Below, piece by piece: positions 20,946 to 34,995 of a stretch of DNA of 64,000 nt. Origin of the DNA: Ottelia alismoides (taxonomy: Eukaryota > Streptophyta > Magnoliopsida > Alismatales > Hydrocharitaceae); contig JAZKJV010008883.1 of NCBI GenBank assembly GCA_037367405.1, positions 1,302,001 to 1,366,000 on the forward strand, in the 5' to 3' direction. Position 1 is the first letter of the stretch. Every line of letters starts with the position of its first letter. A program made the position numbers and the translations under genes. Under the pieces are notes generated by a model. The model made no database searches. It was not told where the DNA came from and was given only the letters and a program-made list of their open reading frames with translations.

Positions 20946-23900
20946 AAAGGTTTTGGATATGATCTAGAGTCCTCAAAAGATAAACCTTTGGATATCGGAT
21001 TGCGGGAACATTGTTTTTCCATGATTATAACATTTTGAATTGGTTTTTGAAAATATTTGATTTTGCTTCAATTAATCCTTGTTAAGAATGTATTTTGGGA
21101 TACTAAATCTTGTTTAGAATGTCTAAATATGATCCCAAAGGTCAGGCCAATAGTTGCCTTTGATCTGTCATTGATTCGGATAGAAAACATTCCCCCGGTG
21201 TCATGTTTATGCATGAATTTCATAACTGTAAATTATGAATTTTTAGATATTGTTTTCCTATCATGAAACTTGATAAAAAAATACTTTATTAATATCATAA
21301 ATTAAACCAACAAATCATATGATTTTATCTTGCGCAATTTCAAGTCGATAGCCCAAAGTATATGATATATTGTGGACAAAGGTCGAAGGATGATAGGACC
21401 ATCTTGATGACATTTTTTAATGTATTTGTCATTCAAAATAAATCATGAAAATATGTGATATGCCAAGATTAATTGCTTAATTTGATGTTTAGTTAAATAT
21501 TTAAATTGCCAACTGTTGAATGATTGTTTCACGATAAAAACTGAATTTGAACTGCAATTGTTGTAACTAGATAATTCGAATGCAAAAACAATGGTTGCTT
21601 GATGTTGAAAATTTGTGGATATTGAAAAAATTAATTCCAAATTTTTAATGAGAGAATATTATATAAATATAATGCATGGTCGAAAGATCAATAAAATTAT
21701 TAGTACAAATAAACACAGTTGTGTTGTTCTGAGTTGGGATGGAGATGGTGTCTAAACCATGTATGTTGGCTTGTTAGAGCCTTGCAATGCAAGGAAATGC
21801 TCCCGCCCAGCATAACCCGAGCATCTGGTTGGATCTGTTTAAGGAAGAATATCATGATGCGCAGCTAAGGCATACTCTAACAACTAAAATTGGAATAATA
21901 TATACTTATTAAGGCACATATTGTATAATAATTTATATCAATGAATAATTATTTGTTGGTTGAATTGGATTGATAATTTACTATGATTAAATTAATAATC
22001 CATTTATTCAAAGTTTACCGATATTATATAGATTAGGCTTCTCTTAGAAGGGTTAATCATAAGAATGTGATTTGAAATGATCAATCAAAATTTGAATAGG
22101 ATATAGAGGATCATATGATAACATTCATGTTCTCTCGTCAAGGCGGAGGATACCGTCGTCATGGATTGTAGTGCGGTGATATTGATGTGAAATCATAGCC
22201 CCAATATACAAGTGCATATGGATCAAGCTCTCTTCTTCTCGAAAGATAGAGGTTGTATGCATAGTGACAAACAATATTCCCCATATAATTGAGATAGTAT
22301 ATGCTTGTGCATAGCGAGTTCAATTCCTGTTGAGGCTTGGTTCAATTGGCAACGTATCAACATTACCTTAGAGGTGATGGGCTCTAATGTCAAAGATCGA
22401 ATTAGGAGCGCAAGTTGGACTTAATATGCACTCGTTGTAATACGGTACTTAGTGAATCATACAGAACCGAATCTAAGGTCTCCGCTAGGAGGACTCGATT
22501 TTAATTTATACCGGGGAAGTCCATGGTCGAACACAAGGACACGAGCCATAATACAATTATTAAGGTGTTATAGATCTATGTTAAGCGATTTATAAATTAC
22601 CTAGGTCAAAACAATGTACACCACATTCAATGTAGAAAAAAGTATGCATGAATAACATAAGATATAATTTTACAATATTTAAATGCATAACATGATGAAC
22701 AAAATGGTATAACACTAGCACATGCAAATATACACATTAATACGTCCTAAAATGATTTATCAAACCTAAGCAATTTATCAATTTAATCAGGATCCAATAT
22801 AGTCATGTAATCTAGAGCCAAATTACATTTAAGAAGAGTAAATGTATATAATTCATCTCTAATTAATTGATCATAAAATAAAGGTCAAATCAGAGATTGA
22901 ATGTAACCATATTAAAGATAATGAAATAAGGATCACAATGGATGAAAACACTTCAATTGGAGTTCATATGCTCAAGTTATTCAAGATTGAAACAAGGGTC
23001 ATAACTGCAATAAAAACATATAGAAATCCTTACACATAGGTCCCTACAGGGAATTAGATGCAGATAATGAAAATCGGCTCTTGAAATTATGGGAAAAAAA
23101 ACCCTGTGCGGGGGCATTATTGTAATTAGGAAAAAATAGGTTGGGGTTTATTACAAATAACACGTCTGCACATGAAGAACATATGCAGCAAGGGTCGTGC
23201 GGAGGCTTGGTCGGGACAGGTTAGGAGGCCACGTGGGTCGACCTCCTTGCCTCAGAACAGGCGCGGTTCCACCGAGCCTCATGGTCTGGCGTCGAAGCTG
23301 AGACGAGATCTGGACCGTCTGATCTTGAAGATCATATGGTAGCTGCTATTTTCATGCTCCGCCATTGGCCTTCTCCATCGTCTGATCTTGAAGATCACCT
23401 TAGAGGACTTGCAAGGCGGAAAGAGTACCCACTTCCTTCACTGTAGTTGCATTTTTCTCATATTATTGGTGTGTAACAAAAGTGGAAAGGGATCTCAAAT
23501 CTCGCTTGAGGTATTTTCGTTGATGTACCTCATGCTTTGAAAGTTGGAAAGTGGACGGGCTTTCAAAGAATAAGTATCAAGATAATGTTGATTTTGGAGA
23601 ATAATAACCTTAATCAAAGTAAATATTTATGCAAATTATATTGTTTCAAACAATTTTAATTCAAACCCACTTAATATATATACATGCTAAAATGTATATG
23701 CTAATAGGTGTAAATAATTTGACTACTCCCACCTTTTTATTTTTATTTTTTCGTATTATTTCTTAATGTATGTCCCTCCATGAGTTTTTAAGAAATATCA
23801 CAAAAAATTAAGAAAAATAGCAGGAATAGCCAAGTTAGTTACTCCCTAGTAGCATATATATTATACCCATACATACACACTCAATCTTAACCACTATCAT

Positions 23901-24600
23901 GGATAGGATCCATGATTAAGATATTTTTGGCAAATAAGTGTGCTCTCAATATTTGATCATGGAGGAAATGATAACTGCATTATGTAGAATGATGGATCCA
24001 TAGGAGATGATGTACTCAAAAAGTTTGAGTACATACCTGAACAAAATTCTTACGAGACGAGATGGATGTGGTTGTTGTGAGTGTCATCATTCTACTATCT
24101 GCACTCAAGTCCTTCATGAAACTTCATAATTTCATGTTGTATGAAAAGGATGAAACAAGTATAAATATTGAAATACTTTAATATTAAAGTCCTTTGAGGA
24201 CACGTTCAATTAGAGAGATCATTTATCTTAAGCAAATGTTGTTTAAGGATCAGGAAAGCGTAGTTGAGGCATGATTCTGACCTATATGAAGAACGGACAA
24301 AAAGTTGATCATACATCTGGAACTTCCACGTCCAAATAGTTGGATGATTGCCAATACTGCAACAAGCCGATATATTAGAAGTATGACTATATAGAATATC
24401 TATAATCCTTAGAGAATGACTCGGATAATATATCGACATATCATACATCTACAGTTTATCATTGAAACCAACTTACTTGTTGGACAAGGATAAAGTTGGA
24501 TAGTTGTAATTGGTTCTTCTACTAACACTTGCAATCTGTTGCATATGTTTTAGAAGATTACCGAACTTGATCAAAAACTCGACGGTCACCCACTTGGGAA
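20946..24600 (+). other. Copia-1 leader and gag region, no readable frame
   Basis: This should hold leader and gag, but frames are destroyed and no gag motif is clear before the zinc knuckle at 24605. At 3.6 kb it is longer than expected, so it probably contains other insertions: a GC-rich patch at about 23090-23440, with 'gtctgatcttgaagatcac' twice, and a deleted palindromic element at 23700-23870. Confidence 0.5.
23700..23870. mobile_element. Internally deleted relative of the F-type palindromic elements
   Basis: 'gactactcccaccttttta' on the left and 'agccaagttagttactccct' on the right match the arms of element F with the core mostly gone. A TA-rich run follows at 23864-23872. Confidence 0.55.
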
Positions 24601-24604
24601 TTGA

Positions 24605-24643
24605 TGCTATCATTGCAACAATAACCATTGGATAGAAGACTGC
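24605..24643 (+). pseudogene. Copia-1 gag zinc knuckle remnant
   Basis: The frame reads CYHCNNNHWIEDC, a CCHC knuckle with three instead of four residues before the histidine. Stops lie close on both sides. Confidence 0.7.
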
Positions 24644-24917
24644 CATTTTCCAGTGGGGGAGTCTTTAGTCTTATAAAATATCTCTATGACCTATATATTA
24701 GATATGATTCACTGTATATTTCTAAAACTTGTTAGAAGTAGACACACATTTTGAGATGGACCTATCACAAAGTGTTATGATGAATACATTTCATGATGTA
24801 ATTGAACAATTAGGGGACTCTATGGAATTAGAATATTAATGAATAGTTTATTGACATGTCTAATAATACTGGAACAAAGAGCTTTAAAGATCAAGAGAAG
24901 GACGAAAATCATTTAAT

Positions 24918-25480
24918 AATGTTCTGGCATCTAGACTTGAACAGGTGTCTATTGATAAGAGCATTAGACTAATGAGATAAGGACCTTTAAATTGTCTAAA
25001 AGTTCATAACATATTTACTTGTGAATATTGTATTCAAAATAAAAATGTTAAAGGTGCCTTTCTTCAGAAATGATGTAAGATAATGTAAGATACGGAGGTA
25101 TGCAAGACCTCATATATGTTGATGTATGTGGATCCTCCATAGCATAATGAACATTAATGATATGAGATATCAATTGATGATCATTCACGGTATGGGATTT
25201 TTTTCCTTGCATATCTTTGAAATTTTCAAAGATTCACAGTTCTAATCGAGAACCAAAGTTGGAATAAAGATTAATCTAATTCGATGTGACCAAGGTAATG
25301 AGTACCTGTCAAATGAATTCAAGTAATACCTTACGGAGAAAGGAATATTTTTCCTCAGTCCTGTATGAACACCTCAGTTTAGTAGAATTGCATAGAGATG
25401 TAACAGGATCTTGTTGGACGTGGTTAGATCCATAATTATTCATAGCACAATTATCGCTTAGTTTCTAAGGATATGTAATA
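24918..25480 (+). pseudogene. Copia-1 integrase remnant
   Basis: The pre-integrase zinc region is readable as FWHLDLNR, then after a shift SIDKSIRLM, GPLNCLKVH and FTCEYCIQNK. The core follows with YVDVCGS (about 25117), IRCDQGNEYLSNEFK (about 25270-25330) and RILLDVVRSIIIHS. Several stops interrupt it. Confidence 0.8.
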
Positions 25481-25799
25481 GCGATTGCAACATATATCTC
25501 AAACTAGATTCCAAGTAAATATATTAGAATCTCGCATGAAAAAGTCTTACTTCATTAGGTATGTAAAGAATGGGATTGGATACTTACTTTATAACCCTGA
25601 GATTCTTAAAGTCTTCATCTCTAAGGATATGATTCTTAGATGATGACTTCTAAAGAGTCAAGATAAGAATGAAGTAAAGGAACTCATACAATCTGCACAG
25701 GATAATGAGGTTCCTAAAACAGAAACTAAGAATATAATTGAAGATGAAATGCTCATACCTCTTCGAAAGAGTTTGAGGATAGTTAAACCACCTAAAAGG

Positions 25800-26660
25800 T
25801 TATACATGTGTCTGAAGACTTTGATAATAATATGGTTTCATACGATGAAGCATTTGAGGATTATAACATAAATAGATGGATGTTAGCAATAAAGTCTAAA
25901 GCAGACTCCAAGATATTGCTAACTATAGATACATAAGTTGACTACAACATCTAGAAGATGGAAATCAAGGCTGCATTCATCAATGAATACCTCAACGAGA
26001 TTATTCATATAAAGTAGTCATGGGGCTTCACAATTGAGGAACACAAAGTGTGCAAGCTAAGGAAATCAATCTATGGGCTCAAAGAAGTTTCTTATAGTTG
26101 GGACACTAGATTTGTTGAAATCATCAAGCTTATGAATTCATATAAAATCTTGACGAAACATATGAAGCTTAATGGAAGTGTCAATATATTTATCATGGTA
26201 AATGTAGATGTAATTATAATCATTCGAAATGATTTGGGAAGATATAACACTTGACTGCGGTAATAAAACATCTTTAAGGACTTAAGACTATAAAGATAGT
26301 GTTTTCCAAGTCTTCAAAAACCTCTAAACACTTAAGACCATGTCTTAGTCTAAGGAGATAGATATCTCCAGATCTAAGGATATTCTAATAAAGATAATTG
26401 GAAATCCTTTAGTGGTTATGTTAGCTACTAAGTTGTGGTGCAAGGCATTGTGATTGCTTTGACAAGATTGAGTATCAGTTGCATATGATGCAACATTCGC
26501 ATTGGATGTGAATATCTCTACCAAGGGATGTGCAAGTATGTAAAAGGACTTGGCATAGTCTCTCGGAACATAGTGACTAATCACCTGACTGAGCTGTATA
26601 TCTACATGGGTTATGATTATCACACGAGTGTGGGTTTAAATATTAGCTCATGAATGGCTC
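25800..26660 (+). pseudogene. Copia-1 reverse transcriptase and RNase H remnant
   Basis: RT landmarks are MEIKAAFINEYLNEIIHIK, EEHKVCKLRKSIYGLKEVSY and IFIMVNVDVIIIIRND. The catalytic YVDD has become NVDV. From 26300 to 26660 only scattered RNase H-like pieces remain. Confidence 0.8.
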
Positions 26661-26665
26661 TTTAG

Positions 26666-26678
26666 GTTAGTGGGAGAT
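26666..26678 (+). other. Copia-1 polypurine tract
   Basis: GGTTAGTGGGAGAT lies immediately before the LTR start TGTCGAACATAGG, the usual Copia arrangement. Confidence 0.75.
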
Positions 26679-29600
26679 TGTCGAACATAGGTGCTCATTT
26701 GAGCTATTATATAATAAAAGTAATTGTAAATTACTTCTTAATCCGAAACGGAGATAACTAATTTGCATGATAGGTCCCTTCGTACAATTAAGGTCATGTA
26801 CCATAACCATGTTGACATCATATAGCTAGTGATCCAAATTTTGAATCATAGAGGATGGTGCAAGGTTGAATATTTAAAGGACTAGATTGAGTAGTCAACC
26901 ACATCGCCAAGTGGTTGTCAAGAAAGAATCTCTAGCATGAGAAGGGATGGCAATCCTTAATTAGACTAACATCTGACCAGCATCTTGATGCAGCTCCTCT
27001 ACATAGGAATAAAGAATCGTAGGTGTTAGATAAATTAGGTCAAAGAGTTGACTTAGCGGGATCGAGATAATCAAGACCTATATCGTATGCTATCACAATA
27101 CAGACACGCATCCTCTGACCGAAGACAGATGTATTACTATATGTCTGAGTATGTACATTAGGCAGACCATTAGATTGGTGACCTAATCAATTCATACAAT
27201 GGCTTATGAATAATACGATCTCTCAAAGGGATCAACAAATTCAGTACTGAACCAGAAGACGTGAATTCACTCATGAGATATTGGGATAAACCAAATTCAT
27301 CTTTTTTTTAAAACGAAATAGAATTTGAAATATAATATATACTTTTGGAAAGCAAGTGATTGATAGCAACTCCCAATGATCGAATGATAAACTTACAAAC
27401 AAAATCATGAAGGAGACAATCCAAAATGGGAATAGAATTTCGGATTTTAATTACACTCTTTTATTATGTAGGATGCACTGATATTAGGAATACTCGAGGT
27501 TGATGTGATTTTAAACAATTGTATACCATGACGCTTCCATTCCGAATGAGTGACGAAACATGTTTGGATTTTAGTGACTCTTCTCAAAGAACGAGTTATC
27601 CAGTCTTACTCCAAATAGTGGATATTGATCTGAATTGGATTCCAAGAAAATAAGAAAATTAGGTAATTTATCTGACATGATCAGACATCTCTGAGCGGTC
27701 TTCTAGATCTGGATATGAGATTGATATCATTATACAAGTCACTATACATGAATATACAATCGCCATGACCCTATAACAAAGTATCTATGGAGAAGGCACA
27801 CACTATCCTCAATATTCCTAAAGAGATGAATCTGAGAATTGGGGTTGTTCAATGATGTTTGAATCACTAAGTGGTGAGAAGAATTTAGGATGGTTAAATT
27901 GAATTTAATTATCTTGGATAACATTATCATGGATAGTTTGATCTATCGTTCTCCAAGAACAATGTCAATAAAATACACACTATTTTTAGATATATACAGA
28001 GGATTTTGAGATAATTAAAATGGATTTAAATATCTTCAATAAGATTAATGTGTTATCTTCAATAAGATTAATGTGTATAGTGTTATCTACAATAATCATG
28101 GATAGTATGGATAAGATCCACAATATCCAGTTGAGACTTGATTGTGAATAAGAATCACAAATTTTATATTATTATGAATTCACATTATGTAATAAATGTA
28201 AATTGAATTTACATTTAATTTTAAACTTATGAATATGATTCTTTGAATGGTATGTTTATAATTATCACAAATAGTTTGTAATTATTTGGTGATAATTAAT
28301 TTACAAAACTTATTCAACAAATGAGATATGTAAGTTGTTGAAATGATGCAACTAATAAAAGGAAAAGAGAAATGTAATTATAAGGGTCCATGGTGGATAT
28401 CTGGATGAATCTCCATTACATCTCCTTTATTCTATCATTTTGGCCTTAGAATCCCTGGCTAATGCATGTAAATAGCATTATTTCGTACAAATGAACATTC
28501 ATTATTTACTTCATTTATTGTGTATAAAATATTATTTTTAATGCTAGAATTATATAATAAAGAAAAGAAAAGAAAGTGAATAAAATGCCAAAGGTATTTT
28601 ATGATCCTAAACCCTGAGTCCTAGGCATCTTGATGACTGGATCGACAAGGAAAATAAAGTAGGAGAGATAAGGGTCAAATAGAGTAAAATTCCATCCTTT
28701 AATTCATCAATAAGTCCTTTTGGGGACCTATTTTATTTTTATTTTTATACCTCAAATAAAGAAACTCTGCGCATGAAAGTTGTAGATAAAATTACAAAGA
28801 AAAATAAAAAATTGATTTCATACGAAAATAATATATAGTATACCTTTTATACTCAAAATAAGATTCCAAAATGCCAACTTCTCGGACTCATATCTCCTAA
28901 ATAAAAAACTCAAAATGTATCAAAATTTAATAAGCTATTTAATGAAGGTAGTTTCATATTTTCTGGAGTTAAGATGTAAAAGTTTGGTTTTGGATCCTTA
29001 TTATAAAATATACCCGAATAAAATATTCATTTTATTTATTCTTTATTATTTTTATAATTTTATATTTCATAACTTTGTAAATATTATTTATAGTATATGT
29101 GCATATTTGGAATAGAATAAAACCATAAATAAAGCATTAAAATAAAATAAAGTATACAAAATACATAGATGAAATACATATCCTTATACATATATAATTA
29201 ACACCCTTACTTATTTAAGTGTAAATTATTATATCAGAAAAATATAATAAAAATATATTTATGTATATATAAAATAAGAAAATAAAATAATAAAATTAAA
29301 AATACAATATAAAAATAAAATACCCAAAACATAGATGAATATACATATCAATGGAACCCTAAAAATTAACTTGTAATAAATAAACTCAAAAAAATAAATA
29401 AAAATATACTAAAATACAATATAAAATAATAAACATTTTTTATTTTATAACTTTAATTTAATAAAAATCATTTATTATTTATTATCGATTCTATAAATAA
29501 GTTAGAATCAGATTTTTACTGGGTGGTCTATGTGGACCAACCAGGTTTCACCTTTAGTTGACCTCGATCAGTGACCTCGGCCAACTCTCTGACCGATGTC

Positions 29601-32600
29601 CTAGGTTTGTCATACCTAGCCTTGACCTGCCTTTCCTCGATTTTTCCCCAAGGATCTATACATCCTTTTGGGTTGATTCCGTCACTGATTTTTGTCCTCG
29701 ATCCACCCTCGACCACGTGGGTGTGTCTCCTCGATCCGTGGATCACTATTGTGTCTGTTAGTCCTCCTTCTTTGGAGCATCCCAGTCGCCTGTACAAAAC
29801 CACCCTCTCTCCTACCTCCCAATTTTGAATCACATTTTAACCCAATTTCTCCCCCCTTCTTGCATCCAACAGCTAGAACATGGCGGCAGGAGGTCCGCCT
29901 AGTAGTGAAGCGGATAGAGGAGGGGGTTTAGGTGGTTGATTCCACATCTTCGACCATCACCATCATGAGGTATGCATCTCCTGGCTCCGACTAGTTAAGG
30001 TACATTTCTTTGCCTTTTTAGATAGCTATTAACCTTAGGTTTGGTTTCCTACAGTTGTTTTATGTTTTAATCCCATGATTTAGCGTAACTAAGCCACTTC
30101 ATAGTTCGCCGGAGGCTAGCTCCGACGAACCCTTCCGCCATGCATCGACTTGTTTCCGACCCACCTTCCACTCTCACTTCCTTCTCCAACGCTTGCCAAT
30201 CACCCCAGCCATCTCCAACTCCCTCGATCCTCATTGGATCGGGCCCATGGTGCTCCACCGCCACCACCTCGCCGGAGTCGCCGCCGCACCACTCATTCTG
30301 CTCCATTCCACCATGAAAATACCTCGGCTCCCTTCCTTTTTCTTTGTTCGTGCTAACCCTGCAGGTACCCGAGCGTAATAGCCTCAATTGAGGCATTTTT
30401 TATCTCAAGGACAACCTCCAGGTACTGCCACGCTCCAGGGCTATATCAATGAGCCATGTCTCGTTTGAAGCCCCCAGCCACTACGGAACATTTCTAGCAT
30501 CCTCACGAGCATCTCAGCAGCGGCTTTGGAGATCGGAGGAGTCAGATTCTGTTGATTGAAGTTCCTCCGAGCAGCGTTCTTCACGTGTTACTCCAGTTGC
30601 CCTCGAAGTCATTCGATCCAGCCTTGTTCTTCGTGAAGCACAGCCATCGTCGGGTCAGTCGAGCCCATCACCGTTGGATCTCTTCGTGGGATCTAATCTC
30701 CACCGTAGGTCCATGAATCGACATCACTCGTTGCGGACGTGCCACGTGGATTAGTGGACATCATCCAGTCGTTCGCCAGCGCCCTTCGTTGGTATTTTGC
30801 ACTTTTCACCCAACGAGTTTTGTATTTATTATTTAATGCTTAAAATTTCATTGATCGTTATTATATTTTTGTAATATTTGGAAAAAGACCCTCGTAGTTT
30901 CTTATTTGCATCTAAGTCTAATCCATGTTACCTCATGTGTCGTCCCACGTGAGGTAGCATTTTTAATTGCAGTTATATATTTTTGAAAAAACTGCATGTG
31001 AGCCCAGGACTTTATTTTTAGTGTTTATTCTATTTATTAAATACATCATCAGTACTCCAAAAAAATCCAAAAATAGGGTTAAGCTCCTGATTGCACCCAC
31101 TTTCACATTGTATTTTTAAATTTGCAACTAGGACTTTTCCCTATTTTATAAAAATCAAAAAGAGCACTAATATTCCCTATTTGCAGTATAAAATACCAAA
31201 AAATATAAAAAACTTTCTGAAATTCCATATATATATTGTTTATCTATTTATTTTCTAACTCCAGAACCCAAAAACCCTAAAAATAGAAAAAGAAAATACA
31301 TAAAAAATCAAAAAGCTCCAAAATCCTTCATAAATATCTAAAAAATCCCAAAAATATTCATTTTTGTTTTCTAATTTTCTTTTATTATTATTTATCTATA
31401 AAAATTAATCTGAAGATATCTTGACATCATTTGCTATTTTTAATCTTCATGTCAATTCAGCCTATTTATTATCTCCTTAATTAGGGATATTTTTAGCAAA
31501 AATACTTAAAAATCCCAAAAAAATAGTAAAAAAATATTTAAAACCAAAAAGTACTTTATTTTACACTTTTTATTTATTTTTAGCTACTTTTATAAATATA
31601 TTACCTTATCTTGTATATATATCCTTATACATTCTTATATTATTATGTAAAAAGAAAAGGAAATTAAAAATCAGAAAATAAAAAATTAAAAATTAAAAAC
31701 AATTAAAAAATTTAAAAATAAAAATAAAAAATATATATGTAAAATTAAAAACCCACAAAAATAAATAGACAAAATTAAAAACCCACAAAAATAAATAGAC
31801 AAGAAGAACACACTTTTTGGAATTAATTTTCCTCGATCTCCTATGTTCTACACTCTACACATACTTACACCTATGCAGACATTTGTAGAGTTATAATAAA
31901 TTTAACTCCACGCTTTTATTTTCACTGCTTGATTTTTAATTGTGGGTTAATTATTATTTTAGTCGGATTTCTTGCTGGTCGCTTCGACGACTGTGTTCCC
32001 CTTTATGTGTGGAACACAATACCGCGAGAATTTAGATTAAACACATCCCCATCTTATCAATGTATTTGTCTTCTTTTTATTTCTTTTAGTTCTCTATTTG
32101 TTGCAAGTTTGTCAGATAATTCTATTTCCAAGATTAGTTAATAAGAAAGAGAAGATTGTTGTTGAGACGTCCTTCTCTTTTATTATATTATTTCTTTTAT
32201 TTTTCCTCTCCGTGTTCTCTTTTTGTTACTAAATTTTGAAGAGATTAATTGATTAAATAAGTTGATAATTGTTAACAACTTTTATCCTCATGTTGTTAAA
32301 GAGCATTTAATCTTAACCATCCATTCATCAACTATGATTGTAATCCTCACGATTCGAAAAAGTATATAAGGAGATGAAGACCATGCTTTCCTCATACAGT
32401 ATGGTGACCAACAAGTCTCTCTCTCCCTTTCTCTCTCCTCTCCCTCTCTCTCTCTCTCTTATGGATGTCCCTCGACGGGATTATGTCCTTTATTTTGGTT
32501 GTTCCCTCCTTGCCTCTCAAGATTGTTCCTGTGTAGGGATGATGCCCTTAATGGTGGCCAACTTGTTGTTACGTTCCAGGATCAAATTTGATCGATCTCA

Positions 32601-32988
32601 TGTAGAGTTTCATCTTTGGTTCATGATCACGATGAAGAAGAATGACTTCATATGACGAAATCAGGAGCAAGGACTCCTAGATCATCTTGATGGATTGCGG
32701 GAAATGTGCGGTTCATCTCCGCGCCTGCAAGTGTTGTCTCCATCATATCAGACTTCAGACAAGATGTCTCTTGTTAGACTATATGATCACATTCACATTT
32801 TAAAAGGTAATTCTATACTCATGTGATATCGATGAAACGGATTGGGAATGATTCTCAATCCATGTAGTTCCAATGAATTTAAAAAAAACACATTGCTATC
32901 GCAATTTGTACATCAAGTCTTTTCTTTGACCAGATATAATGCGATCCACATACTTCTATGATGTGTGGGACCTAAAAACTTCCCTTCA
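26679..32988 (+). repeat. 3' LTR of Copia-1, split by an LTR-like block
   Basis: Runs from TGTCGAACATAGG at 26679 to TTCCCTTCA at 32988. The (-) Copia ends with almost the same bases. The first part (26679 to about 28490) and last part (about 32030-32988) align with the 5' LTR and with the LTRs of the (-) Copia. The DNA between them does not, and looks inserted. Around 32443-32480 it carries the unoccupied site of the two MITEs found in the 5' LTR. Confidence 0.8.
28490..32030 (+). repeat. Inserted non-coding LTR-like block with GC-rich core
   Basis: An AT-rich zone (28.7-29.5 kb), a GC-rich leader-like zone (29520-30800) and another AT-rich zone with 'cttatttgcatctaagt' phrases are laid out like the block at 1-2520 but in the opposite direction. 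A 29-bp tandem unit ('ttaaaaacccacaaaaata') lies near 31745-31800. It is absent from the sister LTR, so it arrived after Copia-1. Exact ends and the target duplication are not resolved, and a small rearrangement of the host LTR at the join makes them hard to place. Confidence 0.45.
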
Positions 32989-32999
32989 TGACACTAGAG

Positions 33000-33270
33000 G
33001 GGGGTGGGAGTTCTAGGGAGGGGAGGTGGCGATCGTGGTGATGCAAGGGGGTGCGGAGTGTTGCTATGGTTGAATGGGGGTGCTATCAAGAGGTAACAAC
33101 GATCAAGGCTGTGTTGAGGGCTGGGGGGCATTGGGGAGAGGCGGGGGATAGAGGTGACGATGGGGAGGGAGGTGGTAATGGGAAAGGAGGTGACGTTGGG
33201 GGCAATTGAGGGATGAGGGTGGATGAAGAGGATGGAGGGAGGGGAATGACAATATATATTTGTGAATTTG
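33000..33270 (+). repeat. G-rich purine-biased segment
   Basis: Runs of GGGG and GGTGG/GGAGG over about 270 bp on the plus strand directly after the Copia-1 LTR. No gene and no clear period. Confidence 0.6.
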
Positions 33271-34995
33271 ATTAAAAAAAGACGACGTATGACGAAAGCT
33301 GGTTCATCTTAACGACCAAATGAATGGGACGTTAATCATAAGGTCTGCCATGTAAGAGTTAGCAAGGAGATGAGGTGATAATTACAAAGGTCAAGAAGGT
33401 AATTTGCTAAAGTTGTTAGGGTTCATGATGTCAACATTCCGTGTTTCTGTAATAAATAAATAAACACTTCTTACAAGGTAGGTAGAGCTAAGTTCCGTTT
33501 CTCATAAAGAATAATGCCGAAGCAGGATAAGCATGATTAATACAAAATGAGTATTGACGAGCGGGAAAAACGACTCAGTTGCATCAGTTATTTTTAAATT
33601 TACAGCAACTAGAACCCAATTTTTAATGCTAGTTAACTTATTTTTTGTATTATAGCACATAAAAACATACACCTCAAAACTAGAATGCCAACGGTACTGA
33701 CCCATTTGCATCTCTATCTGTGACAACGATCAATAGCAATGCATGTTAAATAGACAGAAGAAAAACTAAAGAATAAAAAAACAAGTCGATCTCAAATTCG
33801 CGTATAATGTTTTCCTTAAATCCTTGTAACAAGAGAAAAATAGATACCGATACAGCCACGTACCTTCATCCAGAATAATCAGCTTTTCTAGCCAAATAAT
33901 TAGGATAACAGAAGCAGCAACACGTTAGGATAAGTAATTGATTAAAATAAGAATGCTACATCGCTTTTTTAAGTGTGCACATAAGAGATTAACATCAAGA
34001 TTGCACCTTCCTACATCCTTGTTCCCCTCAGCCTACCAGTTCCCTCAACACGGCTACTGCACGTTCCTCAAATTTGGGCAGGACCCATTCATGTTGTATT
34101 ATGTCAAGACTATCCTTCTCTGCGCTAAGATTCTGCGAGAAATAACATGCAGTGCTTCTTGCTATTACCATCCATCAAATGAAGATGATTAATGGAAATA
34201 TTACAGAGCATCAAAAAAACAGGAAAAAAAAAGGTAATTGATGCAAAGACTGTGTTTCTTATGCTTATGTAATAATCATGTTCCTTGCCGATTTTCATGC
34301 CCGTAATGTAATTTTTCTTAAGAGATCGGGAAAAGACAGATCGCTTCTGCTTCAACTAAAATATTGATGTCAGAAGAATGTCTTTATATTTAATATTATA
34401 ATTCCTCACTGATTTATTTTTTTGTCCCATCAAAGTTACACGTTTGTCAACATAAAACTGCCCGGATCTATAATACTTCGATAAAATAAAAAACAGTTGC
34501 CGTTGATTGCCATGTATCTTTCTCTGTCATCAGATATACTTCTCCCGTAAGTTTGTTTAAGAGTTTGACAGAGAAATCCAAATAGAAAATGTAAAACGGG
34601 TAAGTCTACAAGTCTCTGATATTGGGCAGGTCCATCTCAGTTTAGTGCTAACGTGCATAGATACAAGGACAAATGAGGAAAGAAAGCAAATATTATGCTT
34701 TAGCTTAGTACACATCGGATGAAACCACCTTGTCATTCATGTATGTAATATAACAAATGCTTCAGTTCAGTGTCATATTTAACGTTACTAGATTTTCCAG
34801 ATTGTTTGAGCGGCATTTGTTTCCCTCCATTCTTCTATACTTACAGAGGACAGCAGAGAGGCAACCCATATCCTAAGCTTTTGTATAGTCCAATTAAAAA
34901 TTAGGGGTCTAAAGGAAATTTTCCAAGTCAATAGCCAGACATATCTATCATCGATAAGAAAGTTGAATTTTAATCCATGGTTCAAGGTCATTGAG

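Larger units (their letters stand above)
18661..32988 (+). mobile_element. Old Ty1-copia retrotransposon with both LTRs (Copia-1)
   Basis: LTR sequence at 18.66-20.92 kb recurs at 27.43-32.99 kb in the same orientation. Between them lie a tRNA-Met-type primer site, a decayed gag zinc knuckle, the pre-integrase and integrase, RT, RNase H and a polypurine tract, in Copia order. Every coding domain is broken by stops and shifts, and the LTRs have diverged strongly, so the insertion is old. It has since received two MITEs in the 5' LTR and a 3.5-kb LTR-like block in the 3' LTR. The outer end of the 5' LTR is not resolved. A related element lies on the minus strand at 51182-59982. Confidence 0.85.

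Noticed and set aside
33938..34192. 84-codon frame as a host gene exon
   Set aside because: No recognisable domain, no splice context I can support, and length within chance for this composition.
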